From NCBI GenBank assembly GCA_026168455.1, contig CM047425.1, forward strand, positions 40,444,711-40,508,710: a DNA stretch of 64,000 bases. Reading direction: 5' to 3'. Numbering within the stretch: the stretch's first letter is position 1; each line of letters opens with the position of its first letter. Shown here one piece after another: positions 1 through 11,519 of the stretch. The notes beneath the pieces were generated by a model. That model made no database searches. It saw only the letters and a list, made by a program, of their open reading frames with translations, and was not told the origin of the DNA. The position numbers and the translations under genes were made by a program. The stretch comes from Theocolax elegans. Taxonomy: Eukaryota; Arthropoda; Insecta; Hymenoptera; Cerocephalidae.

Positions 1-2110
1 TAGGTTTTGTATCTACGCCTAATGAATGGTAAAATTTAATTACTACTTGTCAATGTATTGAACGTTTAATATTTGAATTTTGATCACAGTATCACTGAGT
101 CGTCGCAATAATAAGGAAAACAAGATATTTAAAAGACAATGAAATTAACATTATTATATGCACAGAAGTTGAGCAATTACGATGATTACCTTTACCCATC
201 AGAAGCTCTATAAAACAACATTAATTAATAAATTAAATAAATTAGGAAACCACAATAAAATAATTACACGAAAGTAAGGCAAAATAAGTCACAGAACTAT
301 ATGAAAATATTACAGACAGTAGATTAAATATACCTATATAATGGCGCAATCAAAATTGTTTTTTCAATTTATTGATAATACCATTCTAATGTTGACTAAG
401 TTTTCTTGTGTCACCTTTTAATATGTATACTTACAGATGCGATGTTAGTCTTTTATTCCAAATACTTTTTTTATCTAAAATCAAGATATCACCAAAGTTA
501 GAAGAATGATTAAAAGGTGTTATATGATCATTGATAACAAAATGAAAATCCCGCTGTTTGAAATTTAACTTATGTTCATTAACCTTTTATGGACGAGACT
601 GGTCGATGTATCGACCACTTTGGTATCATATTATTTGGTATAAATTTTCGCCACATCCACGCTGTTGATTCTGGATCATGCTATGAGCGAAAACTAATTT
701 ATTTTTTCAAAATACATCAGTGATAAAAATGCATAGAATGCATATCATTTTTGGATATCATTTTTGGACTAAAATATACAAGCAATAAAATTGACCTTGA
801 AATACAATTTTCAAGGTCAAGGATGTCTCCTGAACATTTTTTGATATTTTTTTGCGTATTCAGCGCATCCAAATACGTCTAAAAGCACTATTAACTCGCC
901 AAATTAGATTTTTAACATTGGACTTTACGTTTCAGACGGGACTGGGGTCGATATATCGACCCAATTTTGTCCTGGCACTCCACGTGACATATGTTGTTCA
1001 TTTTATGCCCCATTCCTTTCCCGTCCTTAAAAGGTTAATACGTCATTGCAATTATCTTTTAGTTTTCTCCAACATAACGTCTATTACCATCTTTGCATCA
1101 ATTGTATGAACAACATTGATAACAAAACTCTTTCTGATTTTTGTTTCGCTTACAATGATATTGTCAAGACTGTTACTAATTATAGAAACAGGTCTAATAT
1201 AGATGATGTTTTATTGTATTTTCAATCTTCTTATAAAACCCAAGTACAAATAATAGTTTTAATGTATCTAAATAATTTGTATGAATTTTATATATATATT
1301 TTGGTTCACTGTATTACTAATAGAAGGGAGCCTCATGCTATAACAAGCTTGGGTTAAATCCACTTTTTCACTATTCTAATTATTTCTTTATAATGGTTAA
1401 TATTTGTGGTACACAAAATGATCTTGGCCATTTTTTTTAATCTTTGTGTAATACAGAAGAAATAGACTTTTACATTTTTAGATTGAAATAGTCAATTTTG
1501 AATTATAAAAGGTTAAAAATTAAGAAAAAATGTAAAAAATGTCTAAATTACCATTTTTGATATTTAAAATTATACACCAGCATAACAACATGTTGATAAA
1601 ACGTTAACTATGTGACGTAAAAAATTCCTTTTCTTGGAGAACTGGGCGGTGATTATATTCGCAGATAAGATCTGCGAGGCGATACGCTCACGGCGCGTCG
1701 ATGAGATTGTCTCGCCTCGCAGGTATCGAGCCATCGAGAATTCGAATGCATTTGCCTAATTTATTGTAGCAGGTTTTACATTAATTTTCGAACAGTGTTT
1801 GTGTTAAAAACCGAAAACTATTTTCTGCGAGAACTATTATACTGCGAGGCGAAGTATTCTTGGCGCGTCGCTGAGATTGTCTCGCCTTGCAGTTATCCGT
1901 TGAACACCTATTAACTTATTACTAGTTGCTGCTCAATGTTCTGGAGTGGAACTAATTTTTTGTTTTACAATCATTTAGTCCTTACTGATATTAAATTTTG
2001 ACATTTGCATTTACTATATAACCAACATTAAACTATCTGATTTGACAAAAAAAACCAACAAACTACGGTATTTCAAATAAATGTGATTAAAGTGGCAGTG
2101 CATTCTTTTT
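1..2110. repeat. Duplicated segment, copy A
   Basis: This stretch is nearly identical to 4278-6390. Both start at the same bases, and they diverge abruptly near 2110/6390 just after a shared run ending in cattcttttttagaa. Differences are mostly one-base indels in homopolymers or short repeats (for example gggactggggtcg versus gggactggtcg near 940 and 5220). It is AT-rich apart from a GC-richer hairpin block near 1640-1890. Short open frames here (852-1357) have no recognisable domain and are disrupted in copy B, so I treat the segment as non-coding repeat. I do not recognise the family. Confidence 0.85.
1640..1893. repeat. Two related 50-bp GC-rich hairpins
   Basis: Within copy A two similar blocks lie about 170 bp apart. 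The first runs from ctgcgaggcga (1672) to tctcgcctcgcag (ends 1722). The second runs from actgcgaggcgaagtatt (1841) to tctcgccttgcag (ends 1891). Each can fold into a hairpin with an 11-13 bp stem, and they share the inner sequence gcgcgtcg.tgagattg. The same pair recurs at about 5940-6170 and 11880-12120. They stand out as GC islands in AT-rich DNA. No function is known to me. Confidence 0.7.
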
Positions 2111-2686
2111 TAGAAAGAAAAGTATGGCTAAAACATTTGTTTAAATTGTCCTTTGTACATCAAAAGTATTGTAAAATATAAGTTTTTATTATAGCATAAA
2201 GGAAAATAATTTTTTACTTTTTGTAAAATAATTGTAAAATAATTAATTTATTTTAAAGATGAGTATGAAAGTGTAGTGCATTTAATGATGAAGTCATACC
2301 AGTTGGGTATCTGAATTTCAAAAAAATACGCCTTCAAAACAAAAATGTTAGATAGGAATCATTTTTAGTAACAATAATAATTTCAATATTTTATTTTTCA
2401 TTTTTTACATAAATATAATTAATTTTAGAATGGTGTACAAAATTTGACACTTCAAGAAAGACTGAAAATTGGCGGTTAAGGAGTCACTTGACTATATTTC
2501 TGAAATAGTTGGACCAGATTACAAGATGGTAGCAATTTATCTGATGGCGAAAATGATGAACCGGAGAAAGATATTAAAGACTTACATATAACAAATACTG
2601 ATGAAAGAAAATCACATTACATCAACAATAATTATACAATAGAAGTCAACTTTTTAACGTTTTTCATATATTTTTTGATTACTTTA
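2111..2686. other. AT-rich stretch without identifiable feature
   Basis: This is unique sequence between the break of copy A and a pair of direct repeats. It has many homopolymer A/T runs and no ORF above the noise level. I see no RNA gene, terminal repeat or recognisable coding remnant on either strand. Confidence 0.5.
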
Positions 2687-2993
2687 ACCGTTTTTCCTAT
2701 GTTTATCTTTGAAAATATTGTTTTGAGCGTCAAGTATACAATAGGAAAATATTTGTTATTTTGAGACGAACATTTCGTTCATTAAAGTTTTTCAGTAAAA
2801 ACAATACATTTCGTTTTATTGTGAAAAACGTGTTTTTTTGTGCTTTTTCATTATTTTGAACCGTTTTTCTGTGTTTATCTTTGAAAATATTGTTTTGAGA
2901 GTTAAGTGTACAATAGGAAAAAGTTTTGTTATTTTGAGACGAACATTTCGTCCGTATAAAGTTTTTATGTAGGATTAATACATTTCAAGATAA
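2687..2993. repeat. Direct repeat pair of about 130 bp
   Basis: The blocks 2687-2790 and 2865-2985 share long matching stretches: a start of the form gtttttc.tatgtttatc, then tttgaaaatattgtttt, then gttattttgagacgaaca and catttcgt. Between them are extra copies of the catttcgtt motif. This looks like a degenerate tandem duplication next to the fold-back element that begins at 3058. No coding potential is seen. Confidence 0.65.
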
Positions 2994-3370
2994 TGCTACA
3001 AAACCGTTTCTAAGGAATTAAAAATAATGCCATAACTTAAACTGTTAACAGTGCTATCCCGCGTAAAAATATAAACTATTGCCAAGATATTGCAGGGATA
3101 TGAGCAATAGTTATTGCAACATATTGCAATATATCGCCGCATCAATAACAAATATTGGCAATATATTGCCAATATAACGCCAAACCTCATCCTGCCGCAA
3201 GTTGGCAATATATTGGCAATAGTTACTATCTAACCACTTCCAAACTATCGCCAACATATTGGCAGTAGTTGTTAAATTTTTATTTGTTATTATTGTAATA
3301 AATATGGTTAAAAATTGAATCGGCACTTAGCTAGAATAAGGTAAATTTAAAAAAATTTAAATAAAAGTTT

Positions 3371-3443
3371 ATCAGTCCCGGGAATTGAACCTTCGATCTT
3401 TATATCCGGACGCTCATACTTTACCACTGAGCTATTTTGTTAC
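3371..3443 (-). other. tRNA-like Pol III module in the left arm of F1
   Basis: Read on the minus strand, this has a box A-like tagctcagtggtaaagta with a 4-bp D-stem (gctc/gagc) and a box B-like ggttcaattcc 30-40 bases later. It is tRNA-derived in appearance. The anticodon and T stems pair poorly, the region between the D and T arms is shorter than usual, and the 5' and 3' ends do not form an acceptor stem, so it is unlikely to be a working tRNA. The mirror copy lies at 3651-3723. Confidence 0.6.
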
Positions 3444-3650
3444 TTGGTTTTTAAGAGTTAATTACAGGTTATAAGGAACAGTTGAAAATTCGATCGAAAA
3501 ATTTTCTAAGTCCAAATTTTATTAAATCAAATAATAATTAATTTAAAATTTGATCAAATTAAATAATATTAATGAAGTTTGGACTTAGAAAATTTTTCGA
3601 TCGAATTTTCAACTGTTACTTATAACCTGTAATCAACTCTTAAAAACCAA

Positions 3651-3723
3651 GTAACAAAATAGCTCAGTGGTAAAGTATGAGCGTCCGGATTTAAAGATCG
3701 AAGGTTCAATTCCCGGGACTGAT
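3651..3723 (+). other. tRNA-like Pol III module in the right arm of F1
   Basis: This is the plus-strand mirror of the module at 3371-3443, with box A-like tagctcagtggtaaagta and box B-like ggttcaattcc. It is followed at 3728-3734 by seven T residues, the usual Pol III stop. Only a base or two differs between the two arms (tttaaaga here, tataaaga in the left arm). It points out of the element. Loss of acceptor-stem pairing argues against a functional tRNA. Confidence 0.6.
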
Positions 3724-3995
3724 AAACTTTTTTTAAATTTTTTAAAATTTACCTTATTCTAGCTAAGTGCCGATTCAATTTTTAACCTTATTTATTACAA
3801 TAATAAGGAAAAAAATTTAACAACTATTGCCAATATGTTGGCGATAGTTTGGAAGTGGTTAGATAGTAACTATTGCCAGTATATTGCCAACATGCGGTAG
3901 GATGAGGTTTGGCGTTATATTGGCAATATATTTGCAATAACTATTGCTCATATCCCTGCGATATCTTGGCAATAGTTTATATTTTTACGCGGGAT

Positions 3996-4277
3996 ATATC
4001 TAAAAATAGGACCATTATCTAATTACATTATGACGAAGTTACCCTCGGTAAAAAATTGACTGAGTTATCTTTGATACATGATTACATACATACATACATC
4101 CATACATACATTTTAGGGAGGGCCTTAAATGAATTCTAATACACATAAATTTCTCTTACAAACTATTATCTAGTATATTTTGATGCATCACACATTTTGC
4201 GATGATGAAAATATAAGGCTCTCCCGTGTAGCGGTCGTGCCTAAAAACGAATACATTTGAATATACATAAATAATTA
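3996..4277. other. Short spacer with an ACAY microsatellite
   Basis: This spacer between F1 and copy B contains a short (ACAY)n run, acatacatacatccatacat, near 4084-4110. I see no gene or terminal repeat in the rest. Confidence 0.5.
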
Positions 4278-7200
4278 TAGGTTTTGTATCTACGCCTAAT
4301 GAATGGTAAAATTTTAATTACTACTTGTCAATGTATTGAACGTTTAATATTTGAATTTTGATCACAGTATCACTGAGTCGTCGCAATAATAAGGAAAACA
4401 AGATATTTAAAAGACAATGAAATTAACATTATTATATGCACAGAAGTTGAGCAATTACGATGATTACCTTTACCCATCAGAAGCTCTATAAAACAACATT
4501 AATTAATAAATTAAATAAATTAGGGAAACCACAATAAAATAATTACACGAAAGTAAGGCAAAAGAAGTCACAGAACTATATGAAAATATTACAGACAGTA
4601 GATTAAATATACCTATATAATGGCGCAATCAAAATTGTTTTTTCAATTTATTGATAATACCATTCTAATGTTGACTAAGTTTTCTTGTGTCACCTTTTAA
4701 TATGTATACTTACAGATGCGATGTTAGTCTTTTATTCCAAATACTTTTTTTATCTAAAATCAAGATATCACCAAAGTTAGAAGAATGATTAAAAGGTGTT
4801 ATATGATCATTGATAACAAAATGAAAATCCCGCTGTTTGAAATTTAACTTATGTTCATTAACCTTTTATGGACGAGACTGGTCGATGTATCGACCACTTT
4901 GGTATCATATTATTTGGTATAAAATTTTCGCCACATCCACGCTGTTGATTCTGGATCATGCTATGAGCGAAAACTAATTTATTTTTTCAAAATACATCAG
5001 TGATAAAAATGCATATAATGCATATCATTTTTGGATATCATTTTTGGACTAAAATATTACAAGCAATAAAATTGACCTTGAAATACAATTTTCAAGGTCA
5101 AGGATGTCTCCTGAACATTTTTTGATATTTTTTTCGTATTCAGCGCATCCAAATACGTCTAAAAGCACTATTAACTCGCCAAATTAGATTTTTAACATTG
5201 GACTTTACGTTTCAGACGGGACTGGTCGATATATCGACCCAATTTTGTCTGGCACTCCACGTGACATATGTTTTCATTTTATGCCCCATTCCTTTCCCGT
5301 CCTTAAAAGGTTAATACGTCATTGCAATTATCTTTTAGTTTCTCCAACATAACGTCTATTACCATCTTTGCAATCAATTGTATGAACAACATTGATAACA
5401 AAACTCTTTTCTGATTTTTGTTTTCGCTTACAATGATATTGTCAAGACTGTTACTAATTATAGAAACAGGTCTAATATAATGATGTTTTATTGTATTTTC
5501 AATCTTCTTATAAAACCCAAGTACAAATAATAGTTTTAATGTATCTAAATAATTTGTATGAATTTTATATATTATTTTGGTTCACTGTATTACTAATAGA
5601 AGGGAGCCTCATGCTATAACAAGCTTGGGTTAAATCCACTTTTTCACTATTCTAATTATTTCTTTATAATGGTTAATATTTGTGGTACACAAAATGATCT
5701 TGGCCATTTTTTTTAATCTTTGTGTAATACAGAAGAAATAGACTTTTACATTTTTAGATTGAAATAGTCAATTTTGAATTATAAAAGGTTAAAAATTAAG
5801 AAAAAATGTAAAAAATGTCTAAATTACCATTTTTGATATTTAAAATTATACACCAGCATAACAACATGTTGATAAAACGTTAACTATGTGACGTAAAAAT
5901 TCCTTTTCTTGGAGAACTGGGCGGTGATTATATTCGCAGATAAGATCTGCGAGGCGATACGCTCACGGCGCGTCGATGAGATTGTCTCGCCTCGCAGGTA
6001 TCGAGCCATCGAGAATTCGAATGCATTTGCCTAATTTATTGTAGCAGGTTTTACATTAATTTTCGAACAGTGTTTGTGTTAAAAACCGAAAACTATTTTC
6101 TGCGAGAACTATTATACTGCGAGGCGAAGTATTCTTGGCGCGTCGCTGAGATTGTCTCGCCTTGCAGTTATCCGTTGAACACCTATTAACTTATTACTAG
6201 TTGCTGCTCAATGTTCTGGAGTGGAACTAATTTTTTGTTTTACAATCATTTAGTCCTTACTGATATTAAATTTGACATTTGCATTTACTATATAACCAAC
6301 ATTAAACTATCTGATTTGACAAAAAAAAACCAACAAACTACGGTATTTCAAATAAATGTGATTAAAGTGGCAGTGCATTCTTTTTTAGAACCGATGCATA
6401 AGGGAAAAACGTTTATTTCCATCCCTAATATATGATACAAGCTTCCTACCGTCTTAGTATCTATCGTATTTTTATTTTAATTTTTTGTAGTGCACTTTTG
6501 TCTGCTTTTTTAGTATTCCATCTTTACCAATAGTGTGAACTTATGTATCTGCACTGCATATCTTAGGACACAGTCCAGTTTTTACAAAATTAGATTCAAT
6601 CGTTGTTGCCTGTTGACAAAGAGAGGTTATGTTTCAACTCGTGTTTTTCAAATTTTAACTATGTTTTATCATAAATTTAACTTTTGCACTTGTTATGCAC
6701 TTAAAATGTATATTAAAAATACGCCTCTATCCCGTTTTCTAGCCGCCATTATGTTAAATAAGTGGAATTAAACAAATAGTGCACCCAACATTCAGTGTCG
6801 ACATAGTACAATGTATTTGAAAGTACGATGTGCGTGCGGAAACGGCCCGATCGTGCACGCACCTCCTATAGAATCCGTCGCCTATTCCATCACGAATGAA
6901 ATAAAACATATTTTAATAATCTGGAAACGTTTAGCATCGCCACCTACTGGTGTATTTTCAAACTACTTAGCTAAACTTTTTCTTACTCTTCTGTCTGCTA
7001 AATTACACATTTTTAGAAGGAATGAATATCGTTTTCATTTTTCGTTTAATTTTTCAATCGATTATGTATTCCTCTAGTTTTTACTGAAAAATGATTCTAA
7101 GATAACGTAAAATGTTGCCTCTACTTTGTTTCTTGGTACTTGTAATTGCAATCTATATTTATTTCCATCGCAATTATCTAGTACCAGCATCCCAACGTCT

Positions 7201-10200
7201 TCGTATCAATCGTATTTTTCTATTTATTTCTTTGACGTGCACTTTTGACTGTTTTTTTTAGTATTCCAACATTTACCAATATCGGGAAATTGTGCGTCTG
7301 CACTTTATTGTTAGAAATCTATCCAGTTTTTACAAAATTCAATTAAATCGTTGTTGCCTGTTATCTAAGAGAGGTTATGTTTGAGATCGTATTTTTCAAA
7401 TTATAAGCACATTTTAACACAATTCAAACTTTTGTACTTATAATTTATTTAATATATGCATTACAAATATGCCTTCATTGCGTTTATAGGTTGTAATTGT
7501 ATTAAATAATAGCAATAGGAGAAATAGTGCGTGTAATATACAGGTGTCGGCATAGTAGGATTTAATTCAGGTATGGCATCCCCTTAAAGTATAGAATAAA
7601 ATAAAATTGTATGAAATAAGAAATTTTAAATAAAATAATAAAGAAAGAAAATAAAGAAAAATTAATAAATTTATACAAAATTTATTTTAACCTATAACAT
7701 AAAAAGTAACGATTAAATATAACGCTGAGAGTAACGTAAGGTAGGTAAAAGTTAACAGAAAGGTTTAGGAGCCGTATACGGGTTTTTCGCAAAAACAAAA
7801 TATATTAGTTTGCAAACATACCTGCTAACACCGACTTTAAGAGTCGAGTAATAACACATACAAAATAATAAACATGAAATTGATTTGCGAAATTTGAAAA
7901 TTTTGTATAAAGAAGAAAACAATGAAACAATTGCATCTGAAATGGTGCATTCTAATTTGCAAAAATAATTATATAAATAAACAAAAAAAATCTATTAATT
8001 TTAATAAACAGTATTCGCACATTATATTTAAAACGAAAGCACGTTAAATTAAGTCTGATGCATTGGCTCGTTCGCGATTCATCACTGTATATGAGAGAAC
8101 GCGAATCATATGTATCTTTATATAGCCGAAATTTTCGTCATGCCTTGTTTAAAATGAAAAAAAAACGAAAATTTAATTCGACTTTCGACGAATATCTGTT
8201 GTATACTGATGTGATATTGATATTAGAAGGTAGTATTTTCAATTTCTTTTTATCACATTCAATTTTGTATTATTATTATCCGAGACGTTCAATTATTATA
8301 AAAAAAATTTCAGTCTGAAGAAGTTGGCATTGACCACCGAAACGTTACTAAGAGAAAAAATGTGTTTTTTCTTCTTACGTTCACCTTAATCAATTTGACT
8401 CGGGAAGATCGATAAAATTCTATAATTCTACATCAATAACTTTATGATTATTTTTACCATAACTCTCTCATATTTGTCATGAATAAAAGCTATAAGAACT
8501 CGAAAATAAAAATTTCTCAAGAACAAAAATTTAATATTGACTTGTGCTACAATCGTGTATAATCAATATATAGGATAACTGAAATCAATTTCAGAGATAA
8601 AATCAGAGATGAATAGGGAGATTGCTAATGACATAGGAAAAAGTGAGGCAAATTCCCTTCCCGAGACCTCGGGCGGGGGAACCGAATATGGGTCTATGCA
8701 AAAAGGAGGAAAAAGCGCTAATTGTGTGCTTACTCCGTTCGGATGATTGAGGCGAATTAAATAAATTCTTACAATGCGATTACCAAGCAATAATCAACAT
8801 TTTATTTATCCAATTGCTATATGTTACCCAAATTAAATATTTAAAAACCTAAACCCAAACGGAGGCAGTTGAACATGAATCATTTTTAAACATATTCAAG
8901 AATATAATTTTTATCACTCAGACAAAAATTTTTAAAGAATACAGAAATTTATCGGTCTTGCTGAGTTAACGTCTAATGACTCTAAGAAGTACATTTTTAA
9001 ACATAATTCATTTAATGTGACGGTAGTCGTGAGCGGTAAGGCGTACGGCGATAAATTACTCTTTGGTCGAGGGCAGGTTTAATTCTCGAATGTATGCTCT
9101 TTTTTTAGGTAATTATATTTAATTTTGAATTTCATTTTCAATGTTAAAATATTTTAGAAACGATGAATTTTGCCTTATATTATTATTTTAATATCAAAAT
9201 AGTATCTGTGCAAAAAAAATAGAAGATAATTAAAACTTGCTAGAAAAATTAAAGTTGCATGTCTAAAATAATATTAAACGATTCGGGCGTAAACCAGCTG
9301 TTCGCTTATTCTTTTGCTTAAAATTTATCTCGTGAAAACGCGTTTTGCGCATGCTATTTTGAAAGATAATATGACATTTTCGAGAAAAACAAAATTTTTC
9401 CTTTGATCGTTATTTTTTTATATAAACTTTTCCCTTCGCTCCAGTGAAAGATTTTTATGGGAAGCAAAATTTACTATTTTAATATATTTATTGTAATTAA
9501 TAATTTTACAATATTATTTTACTTTCAAAATACATTATTATTTAATGTAATTGTATTTGAATCAGAGATACAAAAGTTTTAAATTATCCATAATAATTAA
9601 TAATTAAAATTTAATTATTAATTCTATTTTTTATAATTAAAAATTAAAATTTAATTCTTGTTCTATGTTTTTTTAATTATTAATCAAAATTTTAATCATT
9701 ATTGAACACTGAGAAAAGTAATTCTTTGTTTCAAAGAAATGGTGTATTTGCATTGTTTTAAAATCTTTGCTTTGCGACAAATGTCAATTTCTTAACTATT
9801 AAGAATATTCCTTAATAAAGAAGTAATCAAATGAAACCTGATATTATTTGCTAATAGATATAAATTTTAAACTAATGTGTAAAGTTAAGATTATTATTAA
9901 CGTAAGGAATATACTTTTAGATTATACTGAACACATTCGTTTAGTAAAATTAGTAAATATATTTAATTACGGTAATATACGAGAGTTAGTTAGACATACT
10001 TATATCATTAATTCATCAAATTTACTATCAAGTTAAAAAGTCGTCGACTCCCCCTAGCGGTGCGTGAAAAGATTCTCCTTACGATACGATGCATTACATT
10101 AATAATAATATTTTATTTATTACGTATTAATAAGGAACGTTTTAATTAAGACAAGTTAATATAATCGTTTTTCACCAAAAATTCAAGTCACTGAATGCTT

Positions 10201-10638
10201 AATAGTTAAGACATGTGCCTTTCGCCGTATTCTATCCACATTTCTTAACAATTAAGAAATATTCTTTGACTCAAAGAATCTCTTTTCTCAGTGAATAATT
10301 AAAAAAGTTTAGTTTGGGAAGTTTGCTAATAGTAGTTTTCTTCATGCTATGCCTAAAGTTGCACTTTAAAACAGAGTTCTCGTGCGCAAGACTTCATTTT
10401 AGGAAGGTAGAATTAAGAATTAAAATTTAATTATTAATTATAAACAGATAGAATTAATAATTAAATTTTAAATATGAATTATGTTTTTTTATAATTAATA
10501 ATTAAGATTTAATTTTTAATTATATTTTCTCATAATTAATAATTAAAGTTTAATTATTAATTATATTTTTTATAATTAAGAACTAAATTTTTAAGTATTA
10601 TTGGAAAATTAAAAAATTTTACATTGGGTAGTTTGTAA
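4278..10638. repeat. Duplicated segment, copy B
   Basis: The first 2.1 kb matches copy A (1-2110). From about 5571 to 10638 it matches copy C (11520-16604) almost base for base, again with scattered single-base homopolymer indels. Open frames at 6535-6771 and 6811-7077 are preserved in copy C, but that follows from near-identity of the DNA and they show no domain. The 3' part (8580-10638) is the left portion of the older palindromic element seen complete in copy C. It includes a tRNA-like module at about 9022-9090 and arrays of aattaataatt-type low-complexity sequence. Confidence 0.85.
9022..9090 (+). other. tRNA-like module, copy B of element F3
   Basis: Box A-like tagtcgtgagcggtaaggcg is followed about 40 bases later by box B-like aggtttaattctcg (one mismatch in the usual GGTTCAA core) and then a T7 run at 9105-9111. 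It resembles a degenerate tRNA of the long-D-arm class (Ser/Leu-like). The duplicate is at 14980-15046 and a diverged inverted partner lies at 17438-17515. It is not a canonical tRNA gene. Confidence 0.5.
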
Positions 10639-11519
10639 ATATTAATTTTATTATAATAAATATCAGGATTAAATGGATTAAAAAAATTTGTTAACACCGT
10701 GTGCTTGCAAAATTGCGCCATCGAAGACAACGTTTGTTACACTTGATACACATTATTAACACGTATATGTGACAATAATATGACGTGTATGACATTACAT
10801 TATACGTAAAATTTACATAAACGTATAAATTTTTATACGCGTTGTAAATCGAAATGAAAATTAATTTTGTTATATATATAATTAATATTATTAATAAATG
10901 TGATACATAAAACGTTACTAGTAGTAAAGAATTTTTTAAGCGTATTTTAAAGTTTGCGGACATTAAAGTATTCTTAAAGTATTCATAAAATATTATATAT
11001 TTTTAGATCAGTTTAATTGAATATCCAGCAAATTAAAAATAATTATCAAGCTTTATGCAAGTTTAAGGATGTAATGAACTCTTCACGAATTATTTTTTAT
11101 GTTACCTTTTTTATAAATAGAATAATTTTTATAACTCCATTAAGAATTCTTCCGAATTCAGTCACAGAAAAATTTTATTCTACAAAATATTACTAGAAAT
11201 GAATAATTAATCGTAAAAAGTTGTTTTAAACTTATTTTTAATCTAACATATATGTAATTTTGTAGAAACCATTATATAATTTAATACGAACTATTTATGA
11301 ACTTGCAATGAACTAAAATCAGCGGACATAGGGAGTTTCTTATGAACTGTTTGAAGGTTTGCTTAAAATTCGCAAAGAATTCGTGGATGAATATTTTCCG
11401 AATTAATATAGAATATATCTAATTCTTTTAGAGTTCATTTTTAATTCCTATAATGAATTCCGAAATAATTCATTTAGTGAATTCTTTTTTAGTTCTTTCT
11501 GAAGATGCTTGCCATCTGG
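10639..11519. other. AT-rich unique spacer between copies B and C
   Basis: This stretch holds no supported gene. It is AT-rich with several gaattc-centred short palindromes between 11140 and 11510. It begins where copies B and C lose similarity and ends where copy C starts (tattattttggttcactg). The frame at 10691-10963 on the minus strand is low-complexity and I do not support it as a gene. Confidence 0.5.

Larger units (their letters stand above)
3058..3993. mobile_element. Fold-back element F1 with CCCGCGTA ends and a tRNA-like module in each arm
   Basis: This is a 936-bp inverted repeat. The left arm starts cccgcgtaaaaatataaac and the right end is its complement, ending tatttttacgcggg. 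The arms stay nearly identical for about 440 bp each, down to a short AT-rich centre near 3520-3570. The flanks read AT (3056-3057) and AT (3994-3995), consistent with a 2-bp target duplication. Each arm carries a tRNA-like module transcribed outward, and each is followed by T-rich sequence. There is no transposase ORF, so it would be non-autonomous. The near-perfect arms argue for recent activity or gene conversion. A second element with the same end motif and design lies at 42696-43335. I know no named family with this combination. Confidence 0.85.

Noticed and set aside
3371..3723. Genuine tRNA genes in the fold-back arms
   Set aside because: Boxes A and B are good, but acceptor, anticodon and T stems fail to pair, so I call them tRNA-like only. 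The same holds for the modules at 42.9-43.1, 9.0, 15.0, 17.4 and 18.6 kb.
6535..7077. Frames of 78 and 88 residues conserved in copies B (6535-7077) and C (12488-13030)
   Set aside because: The DNA is nearly identical throughout, so frame conservation is not evidence of selection. No domain or start context is recognisable.
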